Positions 55,001-62,039 of a DNA stretch of 64,000 bases are shown here, piece by piece. The DNA is from Segatella copri (GTDB lineage: Bacteria > Bacteroidota > Bacteroidia > Bacteroidales > Bacteroidaceae). The stretch spans positions 464,001-528,000 of the forward strand of contig NZ_CP137557.1 of NCBI RefSeq assembly GCF_019249655.2, given 5' to 3'. Positions within the stretch are counted from its first letter, which is position 1. Each line of letters begins with the position of its first letter. Made by a program: the position numbers and the translations under genes. Under the pieces are notes generated by a model, which worked only from the letters and a program-made list of their open reading frames with translations, was not told the DNA's origin and did not search any database.

Positions 55001-55398
55001 TGCAAAGCTTATTTCATCAGGTTTTTGATGGTTATGTTGATGTCGTTGAGATCAAGCAACTTGATGAGAAAGAAAAACAGCAGATGACGTGCCTTATTGC
55101 AGTTTATAATTGGTTAGCTCAAAACCAGCCTTATATGTCTTGCAGGCAGTTATTAAAGCAGATAAAACCAAAGAAACTGACGGCTACTCAAAGATTTGAA
55201 GTCAACGATGAGGTTGTTGATAATCCGTCTCAAGCTTTAGTTGACACTATTGAAGATTTGGAAAAACTTCGGAATATGCAATTGAGAGATATTTATAATA
55301 GATGCTCTCATCTTGATGACTTATCTATCCAAATCGTAGATAAGTATATAAAACGCTATGATGATACTATAGAGGGTAGGAGAAATTGTGTTTTATAG
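52072..55398 (+). CDS. Avs-like STAND protein with N-terminal nuclease
   Basis: 1108 aa. N-terminal PD-(D/E)XK-like domain (about 1-200): FGYHVQYLYTLYRMIESADS, EGREDLDIYLND (D38/D40) and IQVKCYS (Q52, K54), as in Cap4/DUF4297-type dsDNA nucleases. STAND ATPase with Walker A GVSGSGKSS (from G274), sensor-like CLVTIRQDDW, then a winged-helix-like part and a long helical C-terminus (about 560-1100) likely to bind a phage protein. This is the plan of Avs anti-phage proteins. The exact Avs type cannot be set by eye. Confidence 0.82.
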   Translation: MSVSSTVFGYHVQYLYTLYRMIESADSKEVFVPEGREDLDIYLNDQIIETIQVKCYSGTIVYSDLFSKGKSTSLFSRGKDSLDKNSNVKISFVAVGHGNDKGVISDRLTKVSSLVKSLKKEETLHLDYASSKELAAKILWQSKSQGELENYVESVLKNRFPSIDPLIVKDYLIQWICYLVINEKSATYDDLCCQVGQIIAFSVRQKEFFTQFGLTVIPLFQSVCQEDVNSEISYYQGISAKEIHIAKNYDVVREEKLQQLYEKLKDNNLVFITGVSGSGKSSLAYRYLKICGTPLRYEIKYVNRNNISQIIATIKDISKGLKSEAFVYLDVLPYDTSWIQVVNEIEDTPFVKCLVTIRQDDWNRCKNKVNEKLHYSTLALDLTESEAKDIFDHLCERGLCHIDIFEEAWNNSGHPQTLLEYVYFLTHGVPLRARISEQIGRLDHVNASFLQYISVSNVLQGNISVNAIRNLCHLSPMDLSRCIDQMKGEFFEYNGEGFSDVHPIRTHIIIEEIFRNYRNGLEEIGMELFEHINENTSPLFLMALIDEGKYTPDSLLRELEGKKINSMQAYIVARTLVWCGVKHYIDNNQAAFDWLRQTAPLCWQYLVPVNFTETELEESVDKLFGSQIGLTMDDVRKRFSLQTEVYFYLCKWLDSSISLEKPKEWRDYFWLAKFLTICNLQLSYKPEFADFKMDAKVPNNLEEMADVLLGLKLAGYDSATFNQLEENFVKQFRIQNNILEFEICENEVKCLTFLDYFTAGKQFENGDGDIMHRINLHHIDLLRKAFPNADVYHSEIIKDVIFEDLDLTFEKHISREMLPLDDMQEPRTMMVHLYEKSYVLPSRKAYCDQLITLRKLFVDVIKEYWQGVDDIHRVGKAYNAKMDQVSYDVCDKILNTHIELPATEINRFGLGYEINKEKNEDQSAKDNLKKLNSLYSHYSTDLTIFFRQCYQLSGGFINDVQRMTMILLDAQDKLKKLQSLFHQVFDGYVDVVEIKQLDEKEKQQMTCLIAVYNWLAQNQPYMSCRQLLKQIKPKKLTATQRFEVNDEVVDNPSQALVDTIEDLEKLRNMQLRDIYNRCSHLDDLSIQIVDKYIKRYDDTIEGRRNCVL

Positions 55399-55521
55399 TT
55401 AACTGTATTTTGCTGCTATCGTCAAAATAGATAACGATAGGTTGGCAAGAAAAATAAAGTCCTTACTTAACTCTCTGCTATTGAAGAGAATGAAGCAGTT
55501 GGAAAACAATCAAAAGACAAT

Positions 55522-56058
55522 ATGAGGTTATCTTGTGATCCCAATGAAATCTTGTGGTATGCGATGAGTTCTCCTTTTCGTCGGGAGATGAAGGCCAAGG
55601 CACTCTTGGATGCTCACCATATAGAGAATTTTATCCCGATGAAGAAAATGCAGGAGATTCGGAATGGTGAAATTGTAACGCGGGAGGAACCGGCTATCCA
55701 CAACTTCGTCTTCGTGCATGATAGCTACAATGGCATCATGAAGGTGAAGAAGGGGCTGGAGATTCTGCAGTTCATTCTAAATCCCCTGTCTCCGATAGTT
55801 GTGCCGCAGAGGCAGATGGATGACTTCATCCGTCTTTACGAATCGGTCGATTATGACGAGCCCGAGTTTCTCACTCCCCAGACGATGGGGCAGCTTCGGA
55901 AGAATGCAAGGGTGGTCATCGGGGATGGGCCACTTGCTGGCATCTCTGGTTATTACCAGCGAGTGAAGGGGGCGAAGGACAAGCGCTTCATAGTGTTGAT
56001 AGAAGGTTTGATAGCAATGGCATGCAGCGTGGAGTGTAAGTTTGTGAAAGTAAAGTAG
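55522..56058 (+). CDS. NusG/UpxY-like transcription antiterminator 2
   Basis: 178 aa. NGN domain from EILWYAMSSPFRREMKAKAL to about 115, and a KOW-type C-terminal domain (ARVVIGDGPLAGISGYYQRV). Clearly a NusG paralogue but only distantly like the upxY at 5.2 kb, lacking its N-terminal tail. Usually placed before polysaccharide operons; here followed by IS debris and defence-like genes. Confidence 0.85.
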   Translation: MRLSCDPNEILWYAMSSPFRREMKAKALLDAHHIENFIPMKKMQEIRNGEIVTREEPAIHNFVFVHDSYNGIMKVKKGLEILQFILNPLSPIVVPQRQMDDFIRLYESVDYDEPEFLTPQTMGQLRKNARVVIGDGPLAGISGYYQRVKGAKDKRFIVLIEGLIAMACSVECKFVKVK

Positions 56059-56131
56059 GTATGAAATTCAACTTACTGTTAAAAGATATAAAAAACTTGC
56101 GAAATCCATAATTTATATCTATTTTTGCATC

Positions 56132-56233
56132 ATGAATCTCACTCTTTTGTTAGAGATGAGGATAAAAAAAATGAAATATTGTAATGCGGAATTCTCTAAG
56201 TACTTGAATCACAGTGGTAAAACTGAGATTTGA
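56132..56233 (+). CDS. Possible small ORF behind a promoter
   Basis: 33 codons (MNLTLLLEMRIKKMKYCNAE ...) starting 5 bases after TATTTTTG (56120-56127). The near-leaderless start makes it doubtful; it may be a gene remnant. The rest of 56059-56291 shows nothing else. Confidence 0.25.
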   Translation: MNLTLLLEMRIKKMKYCNAEFSKYLNHSGKTEI

Positions 56234-56291
56234 GGAACCTAAGGAATGCATATTCAGTAATATTTATACTATGACTCAACAATTATCTTTA

Positions 56292-56453
56292 GTAAGCGTC
56301 CAAAAACGGATTTGGTGATTTGAGAAAGAAGATGTAACTTTGTCGCCAGTAATTTTAAACGTAAGTAAAATGTACAGCGACAAAGACTTTCAGACATTCT
56401 GGTTCCGCTACAAGACGGAAGGGGAGCCACATGGAATTTCAATTTATTGTTGA
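56292..56453 (+). mobile_element. Left-end fragment of an IS66 element
   Basis: Terminal GTAAGCGTCCAAAAACGG (56292), a TAACTTTG box (56335-56342) and the first codons of a TnpA-like gene (MYSDKDFQTFWFRYKTEGEP, 56370), cut after about 25 codons. The element type matches the right-hand fragment at 43.2-43.9 kb. Confidence 0.75.
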
Positions 56454-56638
56454 CAGATCTTTTTTCTCAAAGGATAGAAGGTTTTGGTATGTCTGAGAAA
56501 TTATACCAATCTATGGATGAAGAGAATATTGAACGATTCTATGAGTTTCAGAGAAAATCTATAGAGAATTATAATATGGCATTAGAACCAGGCTTTAATC
56601 TATTTGAGGGTGAGTATTGGGAAAAATTATGGACTTAA
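56447..56638 (+). pseudogene. C-terminal fragment of an unknown gene
   Basis: Frame LFSQRIEGFGMSEKLYQSMD, IERFYEFQRKSIENYNMALE, FEGEYWEKLWT, joined at its left to the IS66 fragment and lacking a credible start. Acidic and helical. It lies just upstream of, and in line with, a membrane-protein gene, so it may be the end of a lost ATPase of the same operon (inference). Confidence 0.5.
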
Positions 56639-56651
56639 TCTCTAATGAGAT

Positions 56652-57242
56652 ATGGAACGACTTAAATTATATCTTTTCCGTCCTTTTAGGGTGATAAAAT
56701 ACAATAAGACATCATTCTTTATATGGGCTTTATCAACATTCTTAGGTGGAAATATTGGGATGCTGATAAATTTTATAGTGCGTCATTATTTCTACAAGAT
56801 TAGTATTTCAGATTCGATAACTTATGATTTGGAGTCTGGTACATTATATGTTTTTGTTATTGCTATGTTAGCTTCATCTTTTGGAACATTGTTGATAGAT
56901 TTCTGGACAAAGGAGAATAATGATTTTAAGCAGCCAAAAATGATTTGGCTTATTATTACATTCTTCTTATGTTGTTTTATCGGAATCTTTTATTCGGCAT
57001 ATACAAGCTCTATTATGCAGAGTGATGAAGCTAATAAATCCTTTGACATTTGGCAAATTCTATTTTTTGTAGCTGGAACCATATTAGGAATATATTCATA
57101 TTGCTTGCTATTGATGGATCCGCAAAACAATGAATTTAGTATGTTGAGTGATAAATATGAATTAAAGGAGAGCAAAAATATAAAGAAGATGAGTGAAGAA
57201 TCTGAAAACATTAAAAAGGATTCTAATGGTGTACAACTGTAA
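56652..57242 (+). CDS. Four-helix membrane protein
   Basis: 196 aa with four predicted transmembrane helices (SFFIWALSTFLGGNIGMLIN; YVFVIAMLASSFGTLLIDFW; MIWLIITFFLCCFIGIFYSA; ILFFVAGTILGIYSYCLLLM) and a charged C-terminal tail. Not recognised. Thirteen bases after the fragment and 13 before the DGQHR gene, so part of one operon. Could be a membrane effector or partner of a KAP-type ATPase. Confidence 0.65.
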   Translation: MERLKLYLFRPFRVIKYNKTSFFIWALSTFLGGNIGMLINFIVRHYFYKISISDSITYDLESGTLYVFVIAMLASSFGTLLIDFWTKENNDFKQPKMIWLIITFFLCCFIGIFYSAYTSSIMQSDEANKSFDIWQILFFVAGTILGIYSYCLLLMDPQNNEFSMLSDKYELKESKNIKKMSEESENIKKDSNGVQL

Positions 57243-57255
57243 AATGTGTTGATTT

Positions 57256-58371
57256 ATGAAACTAGAAATTCCATATATAGAAGTAGAACAGCCTATTGGA
57301 ACCTTCTATTTATCAGCTATTAATGCAAAGACTCTTGTAGATATAGTTGAAATTAGACGAAGAAATTCCGATAATGTTTTCGAATTGTCTTTGTTTAAAA
57401 GATATACGAATACTCAGGAGCAAGGGATTCAAAGAGCACAATCAAAAGAGCGTGTCAATAAAATTAAGGACTATTGTTCTGATCCAGATGCTACTTTTCC
57501 TACTCCTATTATTATAAGTATATATTCTGATGTAAGTTATATAGATAAGAATAATACTTTTGTTTTTGAGGTTGACGATAATAAAAAAATAGGGGATGTA
57601 ATTGATGGTCAACATCGACTGTTGGGAATTAGCTCTTCAGGTTTGAGTGGTGAGTTTAACTTACCTGTGGTTTTGATGTTTAATTTGAATACAGAAGAGA
57701 AGGCTTACGTCTTTTCTATTATCAATAGTACTCAAACGAAGGTTAGCATGAGTTTGATCTACGATTTGTTTGATTTATCAACAAAGCGTAGTCCGCAAAA
57801 AGTTGCTCATGAAATTGCCAGGGCAATGAATAAAATGGAAGAGTCACCTTTCTTTAATCGTTTGAAGATGCTTGGGAAAAAAGAGCAGGGACAAAGTTTT
57901 GCAGTTTTATCTCAAGGAACTTTTGTTACGAAACTTTTGACTTTGATTTCAAATAATCCTGATGCTGATAGTTATAGGTTAAAACGTGGAGATTCGCTAG
58001 CTTCAGATAGAAAATTACCTTTTAGAGAATACTTTATTACAGAGCAAGATGGTGTTATGCTGAAAGTGCTATTGAATTGTTTTAATGCTCTGAAAGATGT
58101 GTTTCCAAAGGAATGGGATTATCCTGATAATAACGTCTTGTGGAAAACAACGGGATTTGGTGGCGTGATTAAAGCATTTCCTAAGTTATATAAAAAAGGT
58201 GCTACAGAAAGAAATTTAACGGAAGGATTTTTCCATCAGTGTTTCCAAAACTTAAAAGTTTATATGGAAATGCGTAAAGAGGATTTTTCTAATAAATATT
58301 TTTCTGGAGGTGGTGAACAGTTGCAAGCAAAACTTCAATCGTATATCGAAGAGTCAAATAAATTATGTTAG
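57256..58371 (+). CDS. DGQHR-domain protein (DndB-like)
   Basis: 371 aa. The signature IGDVIDGQHRLLGI (D117) defines the DGQHR/DndB-like fold, followed by AYVFSIINSTQTKVSMSLIY. DndB regulates DNA phosphorothioation, but many DGQHR proteins occur alone in defence islands. No dnd genes are nearby. It is followed 18 bases later by a truncated ATPase, so it may have been part of a DGQHR-plus-ATPase unit. Confidence 0.85.
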   Translation: MKLEIPYIEVEQPIGTFYLSAINAKTLVDIVEIRRRNSDNVFELSLFKRYTNTQEQGIQRAQSKERVNKIKDYCSDPDATFPTPIIISIYSDVSYIDKNNTFVFEVDDNKKIGDVIDGQHRLLGISSSGLSGEFNLPVVLMFNLNTEEKAYVFSIINSTQTKVSMSLIYDLFDLSTKRSPQKVAHEIARAMNKMEESPFFNRLKMLGKKEQGQSFAVLSQGTFVTKLLTLISNNPDADSYRLKRGDSLASDRKLPFREYFITEQDGVMLKVLLNCFNALKDVFPKEWDYPDNNVLWKTTGFGGVIKAFPKLYKKGATERNLTEGFFHQCFQNLKVYMEMRKEDFSNKYFSGGGEQLQAKLQSYIEESNKLC

Positions 58372-58389
58372 CTATTCTCGTTATTAATA

Positions 58390-58623
58390 ATGGAAACAAT
58401 CAGCATCGATAGAAATATTCAAGTCTTCAAAAAAGTCTTTGAGGCAGAAAGTAGAATTATATTTTCTGCAAAGTTTGGTGATGGTAAATCATACTTTTTG
58501 AAGAAGTTCATGGAAAGCTATCCTGTTCCAATAGCTATTCAGCAAATGTCTGTGAGAAGGTGTAAGGAGTTTCTTGATATAGATATAGATGCTTCTTTGA
58601 GAGAAAAAAAGGTTGGGTGTTAA
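58390..58623 (+). pseudogene. Truncated P-loop ATPase
   Basis: 77 aa: METISIDRNIQVFKKVFEAE, SRIIFSAKFGDGKSYFLKKF with a Walker A-like GDGKSYFL, then a short tail that does not look like the family. Known relatives are several hundred residues long, so only the start remains. Gap 58624-58797 has the promoter of the next pair. Confidence 0.7.
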
Positions 58624-58749
58624 TTTTTGCATCTCCACAAAAACGATATGGGCAAAACTCCTTGTATGTTATCGCTTTTTGTTTCCTGTGAAAAATATAA
58701 TTTTTCCTAAATATTAGGTGTTTTTCTTGGAGCGTGTTTATAAAAATCG

Positions 58750-58757
58750 TATCTTTG
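58750..58757 (+). promoter_or_regulatory. Promoter of the nuclease/PRTase-like pair
   Basis: TATCTTTG, 41 bases before the first ATG. Confidence 0.6.
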
Positions 58758-58797
58758 GCAAATTGTTAGCAAAAGTGCGAACATAAAAATAAATGTT

Positions 58798-59604
58798 ATG
58801 GTAGAAATAGACAAAGAATACCTCACCCGTAAGCATCGAGGTGGCGAAAATAGCAAAAAAGGAAATATGTTTGAAGCATATTTTTCCGTATATCAAATAT
58901 TGCTTTTGATGTCGGAAGGAAAGCTTGATGCGACCTTGTTCTCTCAGGTAGAAAATGCTTATGTGGATGACTTGCTGATTCTGCAAGATGATAGTTCTGT
59001 TTATCATCAAATAAAGGATGTTAAGTCTCTTTCATGGGGCAATATTGAGACAAAGAATACTTTGGCTTATGACTTTTACCACCAAGCTGAGTTATGTCTG
59101 TTTCGAGAGGTGAAATTCTTGTTGAAGCTTATTGTCTCTTCTGGATATGAAAAGATGAAGGAAAGTAAGCCTGCAGATATAAAAGATGTTACAGATGTAG
59201 AGGAGTTTCCTGCATACGCTAATATCAACATGTATGCCTATGATGCTCAAGTCTATTCTGTTGCAGCTAAAGCTATAGGAGTGGGAGACAAACAACATTA
59301 TGATGTTAGTACTTTTGTTACGATGCTTTTTGGCAAATGGTGTGGAGGTTTGTGTGAAGGTAAGACGGTTAAGTCTATCTTCTTAGATGTAAAACGAACT
59401 TTGTTTGGTACCGAGATAGATGAGAAGATTCTTGATGATATCTTGAAACTGCTTGGTAAAATGGGATTTGCCATAGAAGTAGAGTCTTCCATGTTGCATT
59501 GGAAGTATCGAGGATTTGAAGGAGATACTGAACTTACGGAAAGCAAGATAGAGGAAATCCTTGCTTCCACAGATGTAGAGAGTATGATTAATGTTCTATA
59601 TTAA
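58798..59604 (+). CDS. DUF4297-like nuclease-domain protein
   Basis: 268 aa. N-terminal 100 residues: GGENSKKGNMFEAYFSVYQI, AYVDDLLILQDDSSVYHQIK, i.e. an E...DD...QIK(D) PD-(D/E)XK arrangement as in DUF4297/Cap4 nucleases. The C-terminal 150 residues are helical (winged-helix-like near the end) and unrecognised. No ATPase follows; instead a phosphoribosyltransferase-like gene starts 12 bases downstream, forming a two-gene unit. Confidence 0.7.
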   Translation: MVEIDKEYLTRKHRGGENSKKGNMFEAYFSVYQILLLMSEGKLDATLFSQVENAYVDDLLILQDDSSVYHQIKDVKSLSWGNIETKNTLAYDFYHQAELCLFREVKFLLKLIVSSGYEKMKESKPADIKDVTDVEEFPAYANINMYAYDAQVYSVAAKAIGVGDKQHYDVSTFVTMLFGKWCGGLCEGKTVKSIFLDVKRTLFGTEIDEKILDDILKLLGKMGFAIEVESSMLHWKYRGFEGDTELTESKIEEILASTDVESMINVLY

Positions 59605-59616
59605 AATGGATATGTC

Positions 59617-60333
59617 ATGGGAAGAATATATGAAAATATAAATAGAGCCAATGAGGTGGAGGTGAAGACTGCCTTGCGTACATTGGTGACTGATGGAGTT
59701 TCTTCAGCAGCTTATCGTGGTGCGTTTTTTACATTAGGACATAGTTTGGGTGATGTAATACGTGATAGATTCGATTCTTTAGGGAAGGTTTTGCTGGTGT
59801 GTGCCTCTGAGGATGCTGATTGGCTTGCGAAGGGTGTATTGGCTGCCTTTCCTGAGAAAATGGCTTTGGCTGTATTTTGGTCGAAGCGTCTTCGTATATG
59901 TGATAACCCGAAGGTTGAATTATCACCTATCGTCAAGTCATATATTGATCCTGATGCTTTTTCTTGCGATACAATGATTATTGTTAAGTCGATCATTAGC
60001 ACTTCTTGCGTGGTGAAGACTCAAATCAATTATCTTGTGGATAAGACAAATCCTGAGAGGATTATCATTGTAGCCCCTGTCATGTATAAGGATGCCAAGA
60101 GCAATCTTGAAGCAGAATTTCCAGAAGAGATAACTTCCAAATTCTCTTATTGCGCTTTTGCCATTGATGATGAGAGGGATGAAAGCACCGGTGCTGTTAT
60201 CCCTGGTGTTGGTGGTATGGTGTATGACAAGCTTGGGCTTGGTGGTGTCATACAGAAAAACTCTTATATGCCTCAGATTGTGAAGGAACGTGCTTTTGGA
60301 AAAGTCTCAAAGTCACAAATGGCTTGTGTATAA
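59617..60333 (+). CDS. Phosphoribosyltransferase-like protein
   Basis: 238 aa. Secondary-structure pattern and motifs suggest a PRTase fold: GKVLLVCASEDADWLAKGVL, LAVFWSKR, DTMIIVKSIISTSCVVKTQI at the place of the PRPP loop, then RIIIVAPVMYK. The usual acidic pair (DD) in the PRPP loop is replaced by KS, so catalysis may differ or be lost. Coupled to the nuclease-like gene. Confidence 0.65.
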   Translation: MGRIYENINRANEVEVKTALRTLVTDGVSSAAYRGAFFTLGHSLGDVIRDRFDSLGKVLLVCASEDADWLAKGVLAAFPEKMALAVFWSKRLRICDNPKVELSPIVKSYIDPDAFSCDTMIIVKSIISTSCVVKTQINYLVDKTNPERIIIVAPVMYKDAKSNLEAEFPEEITSKFSYCAFAIDDERDESTGAVIPGVGGMVYDKLGLGGVIQKNSYMPQIVKERAFGKVSKSQMACV

Positions 60334-60367
60334 TCATACCATTTCTTTTGTGAACCATAATAAATGG

Positions 60368-60531
60368 TAGGTAAGTATTCGGTGAAAGCCGTATTGTGCG
60401 CCTAGATAAAGTTTTGTACCTTTGCACCGTGATTTTAAAATATTCAAATTATGGTACAAGGCAAGAAACAATTAAACAGTAAGCCAAAGTTCGCTGAGGT
60501 TGTAATCGGCGACAATGAGGCGAAGGAGATG
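60368..60531 (+). repeat. 163-bp direct duplication, right copy
   Basis: Copy of 50152-50314 in the same orientation, with TACCTTTG at 60417-60424. The two copies enclose about 10.2 kb of defence-like genes; homologous recombination between them would delete that island. Confidence 0.88.
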
Positions 60532-60555
60532 AGAGAATATGGATTTTACCTCTAA
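60451..60555 (+). CDS. Truncated small protein in the right duplication copy
   Basis: 34 aa, MVQGKKQLNSKPKFAEVVIG then DNEAKEMREYGFYL. The first 27 codons parallel the protein at 50234 with one amino-acid change (S to N). The ending differs and stops early, so this copy is probably a truncated form. Confidence 0.5.
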   Translation: MVQGKKQLNSKPKFAEVVIGDNEAKEMREYGFYL

Positions 60556-60616
60556 TAGGTTGGGAGTCATCTCTCCTGTTTGAGGAGGGGATTGAAGAAA
60601 CGGTAAAATGGTATCT

Positions 60617-60894
60617 TTTTCGAAAACCTACCCGTCCTTCCTTACCATTAAAGAAGGCTCCACCTCTCTTCTCGGTCTTCTCCCCTCAGGGAAGAAGAGG
60701 AAAACCGCCCTACAGTGCTGTGGATGCCCCACCTGTCCCTCCCCTGGGGGAGGGTCCTTAACCCACTCCCAAGCCCTCGCCCTTTCCAAAAGGGCAAGGG
60801 ATGTAACCGCCCTCCGGTGCTCGGAACCGCTACGCTTTAAGGTTGGCGGGGCATCAAAGCCCTGCGCCATATTGTGCGGGATGGGACCGCCTGG
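60617..60894 (-). repeat. Dispersed structured repeat, copy F
   Basis: Longest copy: begins TTTCGAAAACCTACCCGTCC, distal hairpin CCTTCCTTA/TAAAGAAGG, with an internal extension containing CCCTCCCCTGGGGGAGGG; proximal hairpin GGCGGGGC/GCCCTGCGCC. Ends GCGGGATGGGACCGCC. Confidence 0.85.
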
Positions 60895-61045
60895 GAATAG
60901 CAGTTTACAGTTAATAGTTTATTGTTTACGGTTGATTTCGTGGTTATTTGCTGATAACTTGCAGAATTCTTGTGGTTTTCTTGGTGGTTTCAAGAAAAAA
61001 GCGTAACTTTGGCGGCAGAATTAAACGTTTAAAAGGAAGTAGATT

Positions 61046-61270
61046 ATGGAACAGACAGCATTATTTAATCCAGTACAGCAGCATTTGTTGAAGATGTTTG
61101 CCTTTGATGGTTCAGAAGCAAGGCTTTTGGAGGTGAAGACAGTGTTAGCTAACTATTTTCGTAAAAAGGCAGATGAATGCTTAGATTCTCTTTGGGATTC
61201 TGGAGTATTAAATCAAGCAAAATTGGATGAGTTACGTCATCAGGATTTGCATGCTATGTTGAAAAAATAA
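61046..61270 (+). CDS. Antitoxin-like protein 2
   Basis: 74 aa: MEQTALFNPVQQHLLKMFAF, EVKTVLANYFRKKADECLDS, LWDSGVLNQAKLDELRHQDL. Paralogue of the 49927 gene. Its stop overlaps the ATG of a PIN-domain gene (TAATG), typical of type II toxin-antitoxin pairs, so this is the likely antitoxin. Confidence 0.75.
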   Translation: MEQTALFNPVQQHLLKMFAFDGSEARLLEVKTVLANYFRKKADECLDSLWDSGVLNQAKLDELRHQDLHAMLKK

Positions 61271-61470
61271 TGGGTATGGAAAAAATAGTACTTGATACTA
61301 ATAGTCTCATACAGTGTATATCGTCAAGGAGTCCTTATCGTAAAATTTGGGACAGTTTCTTTGATGGTACTAATCTCTTGTGTGTTACAACTTCCATACT
61401 GAATGAATACGAGGAAATTCTCAACTTTCTGACAAATGAAGATACTGCAAAGTATATCTGGCTCACCTAA
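61270..61470 (+). pseudogene. PIN-domain toxin, truncated
   Basis: 66 aa: MGMEKIVLDTNSLIQCISSR with the first PIN aspartate (D of VLDTN), then LLCVTTSILNEYEEILNFLT with the conserved E. It stops near residue 66, while PIN toxins have about 130, so the last acidic residues are missing. A nuclease toxin that has probably lost function, leaving its antitoxin. Confidence 0.8.
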
Positions 61471-61572
61471 AGAATAATCACAATCCGTGAGTTGATTGAC
61501 TTACTGATTGGAATAAAAATAACTGAACACATAATTTTCCTAAATAGTGTAGTGTGAAATAGTATGGGCGTT

Positions 61573-61790
61573 TTTCTACCTCTCCGTCTCTCCTGCAAGG
61601 AGAGCTCCACATCCTAACCAAGCCACTATAGGCTTTGCGACCCTTTCGGTTCCCCTCACAGGGAGACAGAAACCCTTCTCGAAAAGGGAAGGATGTAACC
61701 GCCCTCCGGTGCTCGGAACCGCTTTGCTATAAGGTTGGCGGGGCATCAAAGCCCTCGCCATATTTTGCGGGATGGGACCGCCTGGGAATA
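61573..61790 (-). repeat. Dispersed structured repeat, copy G
   Basis: Most diverged copy (distal hairpin CTCTCCTGCAAGGAGAG), proximal GGCGGGGCATCAAAGCCCTCGCC, ends GCGGGATGGGACCGCC. The following 61791-61890 repeats the GTTTACAGTTAATAG and TTGGTGGTT leader of the antitoxin genes, but no gene follows it. Confidence 0.8.
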
Positions 61791-61968
61791 GCAGTTTACA
61801 GTTAATAGTTTATAGTTTACGGTTGATTTCGTGGTAATTGGCTGATAACTTGCAGATTTCTTGTGATTTTCTTGGTGGTTATGAAAAAGTCGTACTTTGG
61901 GAAAGTTATATAAATAATATCAGAGAAACACAAAAGGATTAGAATTTAGATTTTTATTATATACGATA

Positions 61969-62007
61969 AGATGGGCTGAGCTTTGAATAAAAGCTCGGCT
62001 CATCTTG
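61969..62007 (+). terminator. Terminator-like hairpin
   Basis: AGATGGGCTGAGCTTT and AAAGCTCGGCTCATCT pair with G-U wobbles around a short loop, followed by TG-rich sequence. Confidence 0.6.
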
Positions 62008-62039
62008 TTGGCTATTGTCTTCTCTTATAATTTCTTTTG

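Noticed and set aside
60608..61006. 132-codon frame over repeat F
   Set aside because: It follows the GC-rich repeat; the same region gives frames in several directions, as for the other copies.
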